A DNA stretch of 64,000 nucleotides, taken from positions 124,001 to 188,000 of the forward strand of contig NZ_BPQO01000009.1 in NCBI RefSeq assembly GCF_022179285.1. The letters run 5' to 3'. The notes under the pieces were generated by a model that saw only the letters and a program-made list of their open reading frames with translations, was not told the DNA's origin and did not search any database. Both the position numbers and the translations under genes were made by a program. The stretch comes from Methylobacterium hispanicum (GTDB taxonomy: Bacteria > Pseudomonadota > Alphaproteobacteria > Rhizobiales > Beijerinckiaceae). This document shows positions 47,902 through 57,145 of the stretch, one piece after another (positions within the stretch are counted from its first letter, which is position 1; the number at the start of each line of letters is the position of its first letter).

Positions 47902-50151
47902 ATGGGACAGCCCTTCGAGCCGCCGTCCGGCGACGGCATCGAGAGCGTCGAGCTGAAATCCGCGCTGGAGGAGCGCTACCTCGCCTACGCGCTCTCCACG
48001 ATCATGCACCGGGCGCTGCCGGACGCGCGGGACGGCCTGAAGCCCGTGCACCGGCGCATCCTCTACGGCATGCGGCTCCTGCGCCTCGACCCGACCACCG
48101 CGCACAAGAAGTGCGCCAAGATCGTCGGCGACGTGATGGGCGACTTCCACCCGCACGGCGACCAGGCGATCTACGACGCGCTGGTGCGGCTCTCCCAGGA
48201 CTTCGCCCAGCGCTACCCGCTGGTCGATGGCCAGGGCAATTTCGGCAACATCGACGGCGACGGCCCGGCCGCCTACCGCTACACCGAGGCGCGCCTCACC
48301 GAGGTCGCGCGGCTGCTGCTCGACGGAATCGACGAGGACACGGTCGATTTCCGCCCCTCCTACAACGGGGAGAAGGAGGAGCCGATCGTCCTGCCGGCGG
48401 CGTTCCCGAACCTGCTCGCCAACGGCAGCCAGGGCATCGCGGTCGGCATGGCGACCTCGATCCCGCCCCACAACGCGGCCGAGCTCTGCGACGCGGCGCT
48501 CTACCTGATCAACCACCCCGAGGCGACCTCCGGGCAACTCGCCAAGTTCGTGCAGGGGCCGGACTTTCCGACCGGCGGCATCCTGGTCGATTCGGCGGCC
48601 TCGATCGCCGAGGCCTACCGCACGGGCCGCGGCGCCTTCCGGGTGCGCGCGCGCTGGTCGAAGGAGGATCTCGGCCGCGGCACCTGGAACATCGTCGTCA
48701 CGGAGATCCCCTACGGCATCCCGAAGGCGCGGCTCATCGAGAAGATGGCCGAGCTGCTGCAGGAGAAGAAGCTGCCGCTGCTGGCCGACGTGCGCGACGA
48801 GTCGGCGGAGGACGTGCGCGTCGTGCTGGAACCGCGCTCGCGCAGCGTCGATCCGGTCATCCTGATGGAATCGCTGTTCCGGCTGACCGAGCTTGAGGCC
48901 CGCATCCCGCTCAACCTCAACGTACTGGTGGACGGGCTGGTACCGCGGGTGATCGGCTTGGCCGAGTGCCTGCGGCAGTGGGTCGATCACCGCCGCGTGG
49001 TGCTGCAGCGCCGCTCGCGCTTCCGCCTCGGCCAGATCGAGCGGCGCCTGGAGATCCTGGGCGGCCTGCTCATCGTCTACCTCGACCTCGACGAGGTGAT
49101 CCGCATCATCCGCGAGGAGGACGAGCCGAAGGCCGCCCTCATCGCCCGCTTCGACCTCACCGAGATCCAGGCCAACGCCATCCTCGACACGCGGCTGCGC
49201 TCGTTGCGCCGGCTCGAGGAGATGGAGCTGAAGCGCGAGTTCGAGGCGCTGACCGCCGAGAAGGCCGAGATCGAGGGCCTGCTCGGCTCCGACGAGCGGC
49301 AGTGGAAGACGGTCCAGGCCCAGATCCGGGCCGTGAAGAAGACCTTCGGGCCCGAGACCAAGCTCGGCCGCCGCCGCACGACGCTCGAGAACCCGCCCGA
49401 CACCGCGGGCGTCGACTTCACCTCCGCGCTCGTCGAGCGCGAGCCGATCACCGTGATCGTCTCGGAGAAGGGCTGGATCCGGGCGCTGAAAGGCCACGTC
49501 GCCGACCTCTCGGGCGTCGCCTTCAAGGGCGACGACGCCCTGAAGATCGCCTTCCCGAGCGAGACGACCGCCAAGGTCCTGCTGCTCGCCTCCAACGGCA
49601 AGGTCTTCACCATCGAGGCCTCCAAGCTGCCGGGCGGGCGCGGCTTCGGCGACCCCGTGCGGCTGATGGTCGATCTCGACGACGGCACCGAGGTTGTGGC
49701 CGCGCTGCCCTACCGGCCCGAGAGCCGCCTGCTGATCGCGGGCTCGGACGGGCGCGGATTCCTGGCGCCCTCCGACGCGCTGGTCGCCAACACCCGCAAG
49801 GGCAAGAGCGTGCTGGGCCTCGACGGGGACGCGACCGCCGCGCTCCTCGTGCCCGCGGGGGAGGGCGACCACGTCGCGGTCTGCACCGCCGACAAGCTGC
49901 TGCTGGTCTTCCCCATCACCGAGCTGTCCGAACTCGCCCGCGGCAAGGGCGTGCGGCTGCAGCGCTGCCGCCAGACGGTGCTCTCGGGCGCCCACGTCTT
50001 CCGGCTCGCCGAGGGCCTGCCCTGGCGCGACAGTGCGGGCCAGAGCCGGCTCGCCAACCAGGGCCTCCTGGAGAAGTGGATGGGCCACCGCTCGGACGCG
50101 GGCAGCCTGATGACCCGCAGCTTCCCGAAGTTCGAGCGCTTCGGGGCGTAG
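47902..50151 (+). CDS. parC: DNA topoisomerase IV subunit A
   Basis: A 749-residue ParC that cuts and rejoins DNA to unlink daughter chromosomes together with ParE. The catalytic tyrosine is Y127 in [10 protein letters not shown]. The quinolone-contact helix reads [14 protein letters not shown] (83-96), with glutamine at position 88 where E. coli ParC has serine. The C-terminal domain (about 500-749) has the beta-pinwheel-like repeats [39 protein letters not shown] and [15 protein letters not shown] precedes the ATG by six bases. A block of palindromic repeats follows the gene. Confidence 0.95.
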   Translation: MGQPFEPPSGDGIESVELKSALEERYLAYALSTIMHRALPDARDGLKPVHRRILYGMRLLRLDPTTAHKKCAKIVGDVMGDFHPHGDQAIYDALVRLSQDFAQRYPLVDGQGNFGNIDGDGPAAYRYTEARLTEVARLLLDGIDEDTVDFRPSYNGEKEEPIVLPAAFPNLLANGSQGIAVGMATSIPPHNAAELCDAALYLINHPEATSGQLAKFVQGPDFPTGGILVDSAASIAEAYRTGRGAFRVRARWSKEDLGRGTWNIVVTEIPYGIPKARLIEKMAELLQEKKLPLLADVRDESAEDVRVVLEPRSRSVDPVILMESLFRLTELEARIPLNLNVLVDGLVPRVIGLAECLRQWVDHRRVVLQRRSRFRLGQIERRLEILGGLLIVYLDLDEVIRIIREEDEPKAALIARFDLTEIQANAILDTRLRSLRRLEEMELKREFEALTAEKAEIEGLLGSDERQWKTVQAQIRAVKKTFGPETKLGRRRTTLENPPDTAGVDFTSALVEREPITVIVSEKGWIRALKGHVADLSGVAFKGDDALKIAFPSETTAKVLLLASNGKVFTIEASKLPGGRGFGDPVRLMVDLDDGTEVVAALPYRPESRLLIAGSDGRGFLAPSDALVANTRKGKSVLGLDGDATAALLVPAGEGDHVAVCTADKLLLVFPITELSELARGKGVRLQRCRQTVLSGAHVFRLAEGLPWRDSAGQSRLANQGLLEKWMGHRSDAGSLMTRSFPKFERFGA

Positions 50152-50237
50152 GCTCCGAAATCTCCCCCGCAGAGCAGGGGGATCGCTGATGCCGAGCACG
50201 TCTCGAGACGGATCGGGCGCGGGTCCCCTCTGCCTAT

Positions 50238-50308
50238 GGGCAGGGCGATCGCATATGCCGAGCGAGCCTAGCCCCGGTCAGGCGCGGGTCCCCTCTCCCA
50301 TAGGGAGA
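50238..50308. repeat. Mosaic repeat preceding family A copy 2
   Basis: The segment starting GGGCAGGGCGATCGCATATG, running through GAGCGAGCCTA and GGCGCGGGTCCCC into the family A boundary, reappears in inverted orientation at about 55131-55198, with small differences. A related GCATATGGC block occurs near 54930-54955 and CCATATGCGATCG near 50470. The repeats are therefore larger mosaics than the family A unit alone. Confidence 0.75.
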
Positions 50309-50442
50309 GGTCTGCTTTCGCAGAAAGCCGGGTGAGGGGTATGACCTTTCAGATCTGAGCACGCCATCGACGCGCGTTCAGGTCGAGCCCTGTTCGGACG
50401 CCTCATACCCCTCACCCCAGCCCTCTCCCTATGGGAGAGGGA
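50290..50442. repeat. Palindromic intergenic element, family A copy 2
   Basis: About 153 bp with the outer hairpins CCCTCTCCCATAGGGAGAGG (50290-50309) and CCCTCTCCCTATGGGAGAGG (50421-50440). Inside are the TCTGCTTTCGCAGA hairpin (50311-50324), GGTGAGGGGTATGAC with its complement, and the core CGCCATCGACGCGCGTTCAG (50362-50381). It lies between parC and a convergent gene. The TTTCGCAGAAA hairpin is in the left arm here but in the right arm in copies 1 and 3. Confidence 0.88.
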
Positions 50443-50515
50443 GCGCGGCGCGGATCGGGCGCGGCTACCGCCATATGCGATCGTCCTGTCCGCGGAAGGG
50501 AGACCGCCGCGCGCC

Positions 50516-51253
50516 TCACCCCGCCCGGCGGCCGCAGCGCACGTAGGTCGCGCTGCCCTTCGCGCTCGTCCAGGTCAGCCGGTCGCCCTCGACCAGGAGG
50601 CGGACCTGGGAGGACCAGCGCCGCCCGCGATCGGTGCAGTCGGCGCCCGCCACCCAGGCGTTGCCGACCCGCCGGCCGTCGTGGAAGGTGCAGACCGTGC
50701 GCCCGGCCCGCGCGCGCTCGCTCGTGATGGTGGCTTGGTAATAGCCGCGGCGGCGGTGCGGCGCGCCGCAGGCGGCGGCGTTCGGCCCCCAGACGCCGAC
50801 ATGGTCGGGTCGCTCTTGCAGGAGCAGCGGGACCGGGTGGCCGGCGAGCGGCGCGGTGGCCTCCCCGCCGGCGCGCGCCTCGGCCGTGCGGGTGGGCGCG
50901 GCCCGGGCCGGCGGGTTCGTCTCGTGGCCGCCCGCATGGCCACCCGCATGCCCGCCCGCATGGCCCGCCTCCCGGGCCGCGTCGTCGAGCCCGTAGGCGA
51001 CGCGCCGCGCCGCCTGCATGGCGTTCGGGCCGGGATCGGGAAAGTCGAGGGCGATCCCTTCGCGCTCGACGACGGCCGGGCGCAGCGGCACGTCCTCCGT
51101 GAGGAAGACCGCGCTGTAGGCCAGGAACGCCCCCCAGCCCGCCGCGAGCAGAAGCGGTACGCCGAGCCAGGCGAGGCCGCGCCGGTTCGCCTCCGCGCCC
51201 TCCTCCGGCAGCCCGGATTCCGGGCGCGCCACCATCACCAGTCCCCCGGCCAT
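50516..51253 (-). CDS. Membrane-anchored protein with a His/Gly repeat (245 aa)
   Basis: One membrane helix (about residues 28-48) follows a short cytosolic N-terminus. The periplasmic part contains four AGGH-type repeats (about 94-110) made by a 12-base tandem repeat, then a C-terminal domain with paired cysteines: NAAACGAPHRRRGYYQATI, GRTVCTFHDGRRVGNAWVAGADCTDRG and ATYVRCG. Many histidines suggest possible metal binding, which is inference. No family recognised. The 2OG-oxygenase gene lies just upstream, separated by 18 bases, so the two are probably co-transcribed. Confidence 0.7.
   Translation of the reverse strand: MAGGLVMVARPESGLPEEGAEANRRGLAWLGVPLLLAAGWGAFLAYSAVFLTEDVPLRPAVVEREGIALDFPDPGPNAMQAARRVAYGLDDAAREAGHAGGHAGGHAGGHETNPPARAAPTRTAEARAGGEATAPLAGHPVPLLLQERPDHVGVWGPNAAACGAPHRRRGYYQATITSERARAGRTVCTFHDGRRVGNAWVAGADCTDRGRRWSSQVRLLVEGDRLTWTSAKGSATYVRCGRRAG
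50925..50966. repeat. 12 bp tandem repeat inside a coding region
   Basis: Units TGGCCGCCCGCA, TGGCCACCCGCA and TGCCCGCCCGCA plus a partial fourth run without interruption. On the - strand they encode (AGGH)n in the 245-residue membrane protein. In-frame 12-base units can gain or lose copies by slippage without breaking the gene. Confidence 0.8.
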
Positions 51254-51271
51254 GCTTCCCCCGCCCGGCCT

Positions 51272-51904
51272 TCAGCGCCCGAAGATGCCCTTCAGGAACT
51301 GCGCCGTCCGGTTGCGCTTCTTCTTGCGCTCCAGCTCCGACGCGTCCTTGAGCCACGCCACCTGCACCACCCGGCGCTCGCCCTCGAAGGGCTCGTGCCC
51401 GTGCCAGGAATTGTCCGCCCGCAGGAACGCGAACATCGTGCCCATCGTGGGCGGCACCTCGACCGCGAAGGGCGCGTAGTTCTTCCCGTCGTAGAGCACC
51501 CGGAGCCGGCCGGCGGCGGGCGCGTCCCAGGCGTCGTTCATGTAGACGAGGAGCGTGAGCACCTTCGAGGGCCCGTCCGTGTGGATCGAGCCGTATTTCG
51601 GCTGGCTGCGCCGCATGATCGTGGTGAGCCGCGGGCAGGAGACGAGGTCGATGCCGAACTTCTCGCCGAGGATGCGCGAGAAGTCGTCGCTCTCCAGTTC
51701 GTCGATGAGAGCCTTGAAGCGGCCCTTGAGCGCCACCTCGTCCACCGTGAGGTAGCCGGGCTTGGCGATGTCGGGAAAGTCGTCGCGGATCGCCGGGATG
51801 GCGTCGGGCCTCAGCACGTTCTGGCCGAGCGTCCAGGCATAGGGCTCGCGGGCCACGGGGGCGGCCCGCACCGCGTCGAGATCGAGGATCGAGAGCGTCG
51901 TCAT
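51272..51904 (-). CDS. 2-oxoglutarate/Fe(II)-dependent oxygenase
   Basis: A 210-residue enzyme with the double-stranded beta-helix iron site: H108 and D110 in SIHTDGPSK, and H168 or H170 in NSWHGHEPF. The downstream R177 or R178 in GERRVV would bind 2-oxoglutarate. LTLLVYMNDAWDAPAAGRLRVL is the typical prolyl-hydroxylase-like strand pattern. Relatives sit near polysaccharide or protein-modification genes; the substrate is unknown. The ATG at 51904 is followed by a good start sequence, MTTLSILDLDAVR. The C-terminus is Lys/Arg rich (RKKKRNR). Confidence 0.87.
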   Translation of the reverse strand: MTTLSILDLDAVRAAPVAREPYAWTLGQNVLRPDAIPAIRDDFPDIAKPGYLTVDEVALKGRFKALIDELESDDFSRILGEKFGIDLVSCPRLTTIMRRSQPKYGSIHTDGPSKVLTLLVYMNDAWDAPAAGRLRVLYDGKNYAPFAVEVPPTMGTMFAFLRADNSWHGHEPFEGERRVVQVAWLKDASELERKKKRNRTAQFLKGIFGR

Positions 51905-52152
51905 CAGAGAACCGGACCCCCCAGGGGACGAAGAGCAAGCATACCGATGCGGGCGCGCGCCGAGGCAACGGAATGTTAACCGGCTTCGGCGTGCGGGAAA
52001 TCCATAAACTGCGCGATTACGGCGCCGCCACGGCGGAATATCTCCCGTATGGGTAGACGGGTGACACCCCACCTCTTCCCGCAGGCTGTGGAAACTGCCA
52101 TGCTTGCCTCACCGTCGAGTTCGCGAGCGTGCTGGGGCGCCTGTTTTCCACG

Positions 52153-52482
52153 ATGCGACGCCTTGTCAGCGCCTGCCTCATCGGCTTCACCCTCGGCGCC
52201 CCGGCGAGGGCCCAGGGCGGCGCTCCGGCCAAGGTCCAGCCGCGCGCGCCCGCTCCGACCACCCGGATCCTGACCTGTCCCGAGGCGATCGCCCTGGTGA
52301 AGCAGCAGGGCGACATCGTTCTCGTCCCGCCCAAGGGGGCGCCGGAGCGCTTCGTGCGCGACCGCTCCTTCTGCGCCTTCTCGGAGATCGCGGAGCTGCG
52401 CTTCCTGCCCACCCGCGACAATCCCCAATGCCCGGTCGGCTACCGCTGCCGCGAGCCCGGCTTCGAGGAGTGGGACTGGTAG
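52153..52482 (+). CDS. Small secreted protein (about 109 aa)
   Basis: It starts MRRLVSACLIGFTLGAPARAQGG, a signal peptide with cleavage near ARAQ. The mature part has three cysteines in LTCPEAI, RSFCAFSE and CPVGYRC, which are likely disulphide-bonded. A GTG at 52129 would add eight residues; I prefer the ATG because it begins the signal peptide directly. Both starts lack a strong ribosome site. Unknown function; no family recognised. Confidence 0.6.
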   Translation: MRRLVSACLIGFTLGAPARAQGGAPAKVQPRAPAPTTRILTCPEAIALVKQQGDIVLVPPKGAPERFVRDRSFCAFSEIAELRFLPTRDNPQCPVGYRCREPGFEEWDW

Positions 52483-52669
52483 GCGGATCGGCCGCGCCGG
52501 GAACGGCGCGCATTGCGAAAGTTTCACGCGACATCCCGGGCCGGGTGCCACTATCTCGCCACGACCCGCCGTCACTGCCGCTGACGGCGGCCGGGGTGAC
52601 GGGTGGATCGTGGTCCGTGGGGCCCCGGACGCCCTGGGACGGACCCTTGGGACGATCTGGGAGACGCGC

Positions 52670-54784
52670 GTGGCCGCAATCAGGAGCGGGCTCGGGATTC
52701 AGGCCGTGCTCACCGCACTGGCCGCCCTGGTGCTGTTGGCGATGCCGGGGATTCCCTCGCCGCCGCTCTACGTCTCGCTCGCGGGCTTCGCGATGGCGGG
52801 CATCCTGCTGGCCTCGGCCAACCTCTCGGCCTACCTGAAGATCTTCGTCTCGGTCTACGGCATCGGCTACCTGCTGCTGGCCGGGACCAAGACGCTGGCC
52901 GCCATGGGCGCGCTGCCGCCGGTGATCGCCGCGCTGCTGCCCCCGGCCTTCGCGGCCACCGGCGCGGTGGTGTTCGGCGGCATCGTGCTGGCGATCTCCT
53001 ACTGGAAGCCCATTCGCGACATCACGCTGATCGCCGACCCCTACTTCGCCAACCGCGACGCGCCGACCAAGGAGATCGGCCTGTTCCGCTGGTTCGGCAG
53101 CACGGAGGGCAAGATCGGCCAGCGCCTCGTCGCGCTCTCGATCTTCGTGAACTTCGCGGACGTGGCGCTGACGCTGCGGTTCAACTTCTTCTACCGCGAC
53201 ATGTACAACACCCTGCAGGAGCTGAACGCCGAGGCGTTCTGGTACCAGATCACCTGGATCTTCATCCCGCTCGCGGTGCTCAACATCGCCATCGGCATGT
53301 TCGACCTGTTCGTGGATTCCTCCCTGCACATCCGCTGGCGCACGTGGCTGACCCACAGCCTCTACGAGCGCTGGCTGGGCCGGGGCACGCACTACCGCAT
53401 CCCCTTCACGGACGTGCACGCCGACAACCCCGACCAGCGCATCCAGCAGGACGTCAACGCCTTCATCCAGCAGACCGCGAGCCTGTCGATCCGGCTGCTC
53501 TCGCAGGCCGCCCAGCTCGTCTCCTTCATCGTCATCCTCTGGACGATCTCGCGCGACTTCGTGCTGCCCTTCACCGACACGGTGATCCCGGGCTTCCTGG
53601 TCTGGCTGGTGATCGCCTACGCGGTGGTCGGCACGTGGCTCACCCACGTCATCGGCAAGCCCCTGATCGGGCTGAATTTCCGGCAGGAGCAGGTCGAAGC
53701 CGACTTCCGCTTCTCGCTCGCCCGCAACCGCATCTATTCCGAGCAGATCGCGCTGCTGCGCGGCGAGCGCGCCGAGTCCTCGCGGCTGGCCACCCTGTTC
53801 CACGCCGTGATCGACAACTACGTCGACATCATCTTCCGGCGCATCAAGCTGATCGCCTTCACCTTCACCTACCGGCAGGCGAGCGCGGTCTTCCCGCTGA
53901 TCGTGGCGGCGCCGTCCTTCTTCTCGAAGAAGATCACGCTGGGCACCCTGCAGCAGACCACCGACGCCTTCAGCAACGTGAAGGGCTCGCTCGACTTCTT
54001 CGTCAACAGCTACATCACGCTGGCCTCCTACCGGGCCAACACCATCCGCCTCGGATCCTTCAAGCGGGCGATGACGAAGGCCGAGGCGCTCTCGGCCGCG
54101 GGCTACGGCCTGGAGCAGGGCAACGCCACGCAGGGTCCGGTCACCGCGGGCGACCTGACGCTGGCGCTGCCGGACGGGCGCGAGATCGTGCGGGCCGACG
54201 CGCTCGCCCTGCCCAAGGGCGCGGCGACGCTGCTCGCCGGCCCCTCGGGCTCGGGCAAATCGACCCTGTTCCGGGCGATCGCCGGCATCTGGCCGTTCGG
54301 CCGGGGCCGGATCGACGTGCCGGCGGGACAATCGGCGCTCGTCCTGCCGCAGCGGCCCTACCTGCCCTTGGGGACGCTCCGGGGCGCCATCGCCTACCCA
54401 AGCACCGTCGATCAGGTCGAGGACGCGGCGATCCGCGAGGCGCTGACGGCGGCGCAGCTGCCGCACCTCGCCGACCGGCTCGACGAGGTGGACAACTGGG
54501 ACCGGCGCCTGTCGGGCGGCGAGCAGCAGCGGGTCGCGATCGCCCGCGCCCTGCTCGCCAAGCCCGACTGGCTCTTCCTCGACGAGGCCACCGCGGCGCT
54601 CGACGAGCCGAGCGAGGCCGCGATCTACCGGATGCTGCGCCAGCGCCTGCCCGGCACGACGATCGTCTCGATCGGCCACCGCTCGACGCTGAACGCGCTG
54701 CACGACCGCCGGGTCGAGATGCAGCCCGGGGAGGGCGGGCTGTTCACCCCGCGCGACGCGCGCATGCCGGTGCCGGCGGAGTAG
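52670..54784 (+). CDS. ABC transporter, fused permease-ATPase (YddA/Rv1819c-like, SbmA/BacA-related)
   Basis: A 704-residue half-transporter. The membrane domain (about residues 10-450) carries extra N-terminal helices and the family block RWRTWLTHSLYERWLGRGTHYRI...DNPDQRIQQDV, diagnostic of the SbmA/BacA/YddA type. The ATPase domain has Walker A GPSGSGKST, signature LSGGEQQR, Walker B WLFLDEAT and a switch histidine in IVSIGHRST. Relatives move vitamin B12, peptides or very-long-chain fatty acyl compounds. The GTG at 52670 has GGGAG six bases before it; an alternative GTG is at 52610. Confidence 0.88.
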   Translation: MAAIRSGLGIQAVLTALAALVLLAMPGIPSPPLYVSLAGFAMAGILLASANLSAYLKIFVSVYGIGYLLLAGTKTLAAMGALPPVIAALLPPAFAATGAVVFGGIVLAISYWKPIRDITLIADPYFANRDAPTKEIGLFRWFGSTEGKIGQRLVALSIFVNFADVALTLRFNFFYRDMYNTLQELNAEAFWYQITWIFIPLAVLNIAIGMFDLFVDSSLHIRWRTWLTHSLYERWLGRGTHYRIPFTDVHADNPDQRIQQDVNAFIQQTASLSIRLLSQAAQLVSFIVILWTISRDFVLPFTDTVIPGFLVWLVIAYAVVGTWLTHVIGKPLIGLNFRQEQVEADFRFSLARNRIYSEQIALLRGERAESSRLATLFHAVIDNYVDIIFRRIKLIAFTFTYRQASAVFPLIVAAPSFFSKKITLGTLQQTTDAFSNVKGSLDFFVNSYITLASYRANTIRLGSFKRAMTKAEALSAAGYGLEQGNATQGPVTAGDLTLALPDGREIVRADALALPKGAATLLAGPSGSGKSTLFRAIAGIWPFGRGRIDVPAGQSALVLPQRPYLPLGTLRGAIAYPSTVDQVEDAAIREALTAAQLPHLADRLDEVDNWDRRLSGGEQQRVAIARALLAKPDWLFLDEATAALDEPSEAAIYRMLRQRLPGTTIVSIGHRSTLNALHDRRVEMQPGEGGLFTPRDARMPVPAE

Positions 54785-54994
54785 GGGGCGCGACCTCCCG
54801 CGCGGGCGAGGCGTCGCCGGGATCGTGCGGGCGCGCCCCGAGCCGGATCCGTCGCCGGTCCCCGCAGGAGCCTTGAAGGAGCCTTGGAGCAGCCTTGGAG
54901 GAGGGATCGACCCGCGCAGCGGTCTCCGCGCGGGCAGGGCGATCGCATATGGCGGGGGTCGTCTCCTCGATCGCCACTGGAACCGCGCCCGACC

Positions 54995-55147
54995 CCCTCT
55001 CCCATAGGGAGAAAGTTGGGGTGAGGGGTATGACCTTTCAGAGCTGAGCACGCCATCGACGCGCGTTCAGCACCGCGTTTATCCGGAAGCCTCATACCCC
55101 TCACCCGGCTTTCTGCGAAAGCAGACCTCTCCCTATGGGAGAGGGGA
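54995..55147. repeat. Palindromic intergenic element, family A copy 3
   Basis: It carries outer hairpins CCTCTCCCATAGGGAGAAA and CCTCTCCCTATGGGAGAGG, the GGTATGACCTTTCAGAGCTG left arm, the core CGCCATCGACGCGCGTTCAG (55051-55070), and the CGGCTTTCTGCGAAAGCAGA right arm (55107-55126). It matches copy 1 in arm order and copy 2 most closely in core sequence. Confidence 0.88.
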
Positions 55148-55198
55148 CCCACGCCTGACCGGGGTTAGGCTCGCTCGGCATATGCGATCGCCCTGCCG
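55131..55198. repeat. Inverted copy of the 50.24 kb mosaic repeat
   Basis: ACCGGGGTTAGGCTCGCTCG followed by GCATATGCGATCGCCCTGCC is the reverse complement, with small differences, of the sequence at 50238-50285. Together the two loci flank a 4.8 kb segment with repeats in opposite orientation. Confidence 0.75.
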
Positions 55199-55532
55199 CG
55201 CGGGGGAGGGGACCCGCGCTCGATCCACCCCGGAATCCCGCTGCGCAACCGCCCCGTCCGCCGAAGAGGGACCGGCGTTCCGTGGCGTTTCACGGGCCGG
55301 CCGGCATCGCCGCGAGGCCTCGCACCGGTCGCTCCGTGCAGTGCGGCATTTCGGTCAAGGCACGGGTGCGCCACGCGATCTGCCGTCGGCGGTGCGATCG
55401 CATTAACCGCGGCGTAACCGCGGCTTCCTAATCTCCTGACGATGCAGCGGTGCCACGGACACGATCCCGGCGGGCCCGCCTCCACACCATGATGCGGACC
55501 GGCCGCGCGCCGGTCGTCGAGGGCGATCACTC

Positions 55533-57008
55533 GTGATGCGTAGCGTACAGAGCCGCTCCCGGACGGCACCGGCCCTGGCCGCCACCCTCGCGGCCGCCGC
55601 GGTGCTGACCGCCCTGGCCTCCCCGGCGGAGGCGCGCCGCCGCGGCCACCACGCCCGGGCGGGCGGCGGCTACAACCCGCCCTACGCCGCGATGGTGGTG
55701 GACGTGAAGAGCGGCAAGACGCTGCACGCGGTCAACGAGGACGCGCTGCGCCACCCCGCCTCGATCACGAAGGTGATGACCCTCTACATGCTCTTCGAGC
55801 AGATGGAGCGGGGCCGCTTCGCGCTCGATTCCGAACTCTCCATCTCGGCCCGGGCCGCCGCGCAGGCGCCCTCGAAGCTGGGCCTGCGCCCCGGCTCGAC
55901 CATCACGGTCGAGGACGCGATCAAGGCGCTCGTCACGAAGTCGGCCAACGACGTGGCCTGCGCCATCGGCGAGAACATCTCCGGCTCCGAGGAGCGCTTC
56001 GCCCAGGCGATGACGGCCAAGGCCCGCGCGCTCGGCATGAGCCGCACCACCTACGCCAACGCGTCGGGCCTGCCGGACGCCGACCAGATCACCACGGCGC
56101 GCGACCTCACGGTGCTCGCCCGCGCGATCCAGGACCGCTTCCCGCGCTACTACCGCTACTTCCAGACCCGCTCCTTCGCCTTCCGGGGCCGGGTCATCGG
56201 CAACCACAACCGGCTCGTCGGCACCGTCGAGGGCGTGGACGGCATCAAGACGGGCTACACCCGCGATTCCGGCTTCAACCTGATGACCGCGGCCAAGCTC
56301 AACGACCGCCAGATCGTGGCGATCGTGCTCGGCGGCAAGTCGGGCGCCAGCCGCGACCGGATCATGGCCGACCTGGTCCGCGCGAACCTCCCCCGCGCCT
56401 ACGCGGGCGCCCGCCAGACCGCCCCGACCACCGAGATCGCCGAGCGCGCCCGGCCGGCGGTCGTCGCCGACGGCGTCTCGCGCACCCGCACGCAGCTCGC
56501 CTCCGCCGACGACGAGGTCGAGACCACGGCGTCCACCGAGCCGATGGACATCACGCCGGGCCGCTCGACCGCGACGCCGGGCAGCGGCGGCTACGGGGCC
56601 CGCGCTCTGCCGAGGTCCGCCCAGGCCTACGCGGCGACCTCGGGTCAGAGCCCCTTCCCGGGCGGCTCCAAGTCCGACGCCCGCCTGGCCTCGGTCGAGG
56701 CGCCCGCCTCCCGCGCCGAGGCCCCGAAGCCGGTGCTGGCCAACGGCCCGAAGGTGACGCCGACCGCCTGGGTGATCCAGCTCGGCGCCATGGACGACGA
56801 GGGCAAGGCCCGGGCGATGCTGTCCGAGGCACGCGCGAAGATCGGCGGCACGCTCGCCAAGGCCGCGCCCTACACGGTGAAGGTCGAGCACGGCGGCGCC
56901 ACGCTCTACCGCGCCCGCTTCTCGGGCTTCTCCGAGCAGGAATCCGCCCAGGACGCCTGCGCCGCGCTCAAGCGCGGCGGCTTCAGCTGCTTCGCCACCC
57001 GCAGCTGA
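55533..57008 (+). CDS. D-alanyl-D-alanine carboxypeptidase with C-terminal SPOR domain
   Basis: A 491-residue S11-family low-molecular-weight penicillin-binding protein. A signal peptide (about 12-34) precedes the catalytic domain with S77-I-T-K80, S137-A-N139 and K239-T-G241, all three active-site motifs intact. A disordered linker (about 300-410) leads to a SPOR domain (about 415-491, WVIQLGAMDDEGKARAML...GGFSCFATRS), which binds denuded glycan at the septum. It therefore trims peptidoglycan at division sites. GTG (55533) and ATG (55536) both start in frame; GAGGG spacing slightly favours GTG. Confidence 0.93.
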   Translation: MMRSVQSRSRTAPALAATLAAAAVLTALASPAEARRRGHHARAGGGYNPPYAAMVVDVKSGKTLHAVNEDALRHPASITKVMTLYMLFEQMERGRFALDSELSISARAAAQAPSKLGLRPGSTITVEDAIKALVTKSANDVACAIGENISGSEERFAQAMTAKARALGMSRTTYANASGLPDADQITTARDLTVLARAIQDRFPRYYRYFQTRSFAFRGRVIGNHNRLVGTVEGVDGIKTGYTRDSGFNLMTAAKLNDRQIVAIVLGGKSGASRDRIMADLVRANLPRAYAGARQTAPTTEIAERARPAVVADGVSRTRTQLASADDEVETTASTEPMDITPGRSTATPGSGGYGARALPRSAQAYAATSGQSPFPGGSKSDARLASVEAPASRAEAPKPVLANGPKVTPTAWVIQLGAMDDEGKARAMLSEARAKIGGTLAKAAPYTVKVEHGGATLYRARFSGFSEQESAQDACAALKRGGFSCFATRS

Positions 57009-57145
57009 CCCGCTCCCCGCGGCGAGGCCGCGGCGCGCATCGCGAGACGACCCGCGGGCCCGGCGCCCGCGGCCGTGTGCCCGGTCGCGTACTGGCCGAG
57101 CGCCATCGAGACCTTGTGCAGATCCTCGACAACGCGCGTGGAGTA

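Larger units (their letters stand above)
54785..55532. other. 748 bp repeat-rich region between the ABC transporter and dacC-like genes
   Basis: This stretch holds family A copy 3, an inverted copy of the 50.24 kb mosaic repeat and a GATCGCATATG palindrome block (54930-54955). The last 300 bases before the carboxypeptidase gene are simple intergenic DNA that should contain its promoter. No gene recognised. Confidence 0.6.

Noticed and set aside
52187..55051. A - strand open frame of 954 codons opposite the ABC transporter
   Set aside because: Antisense shadow, including part of an intergenic repeat.
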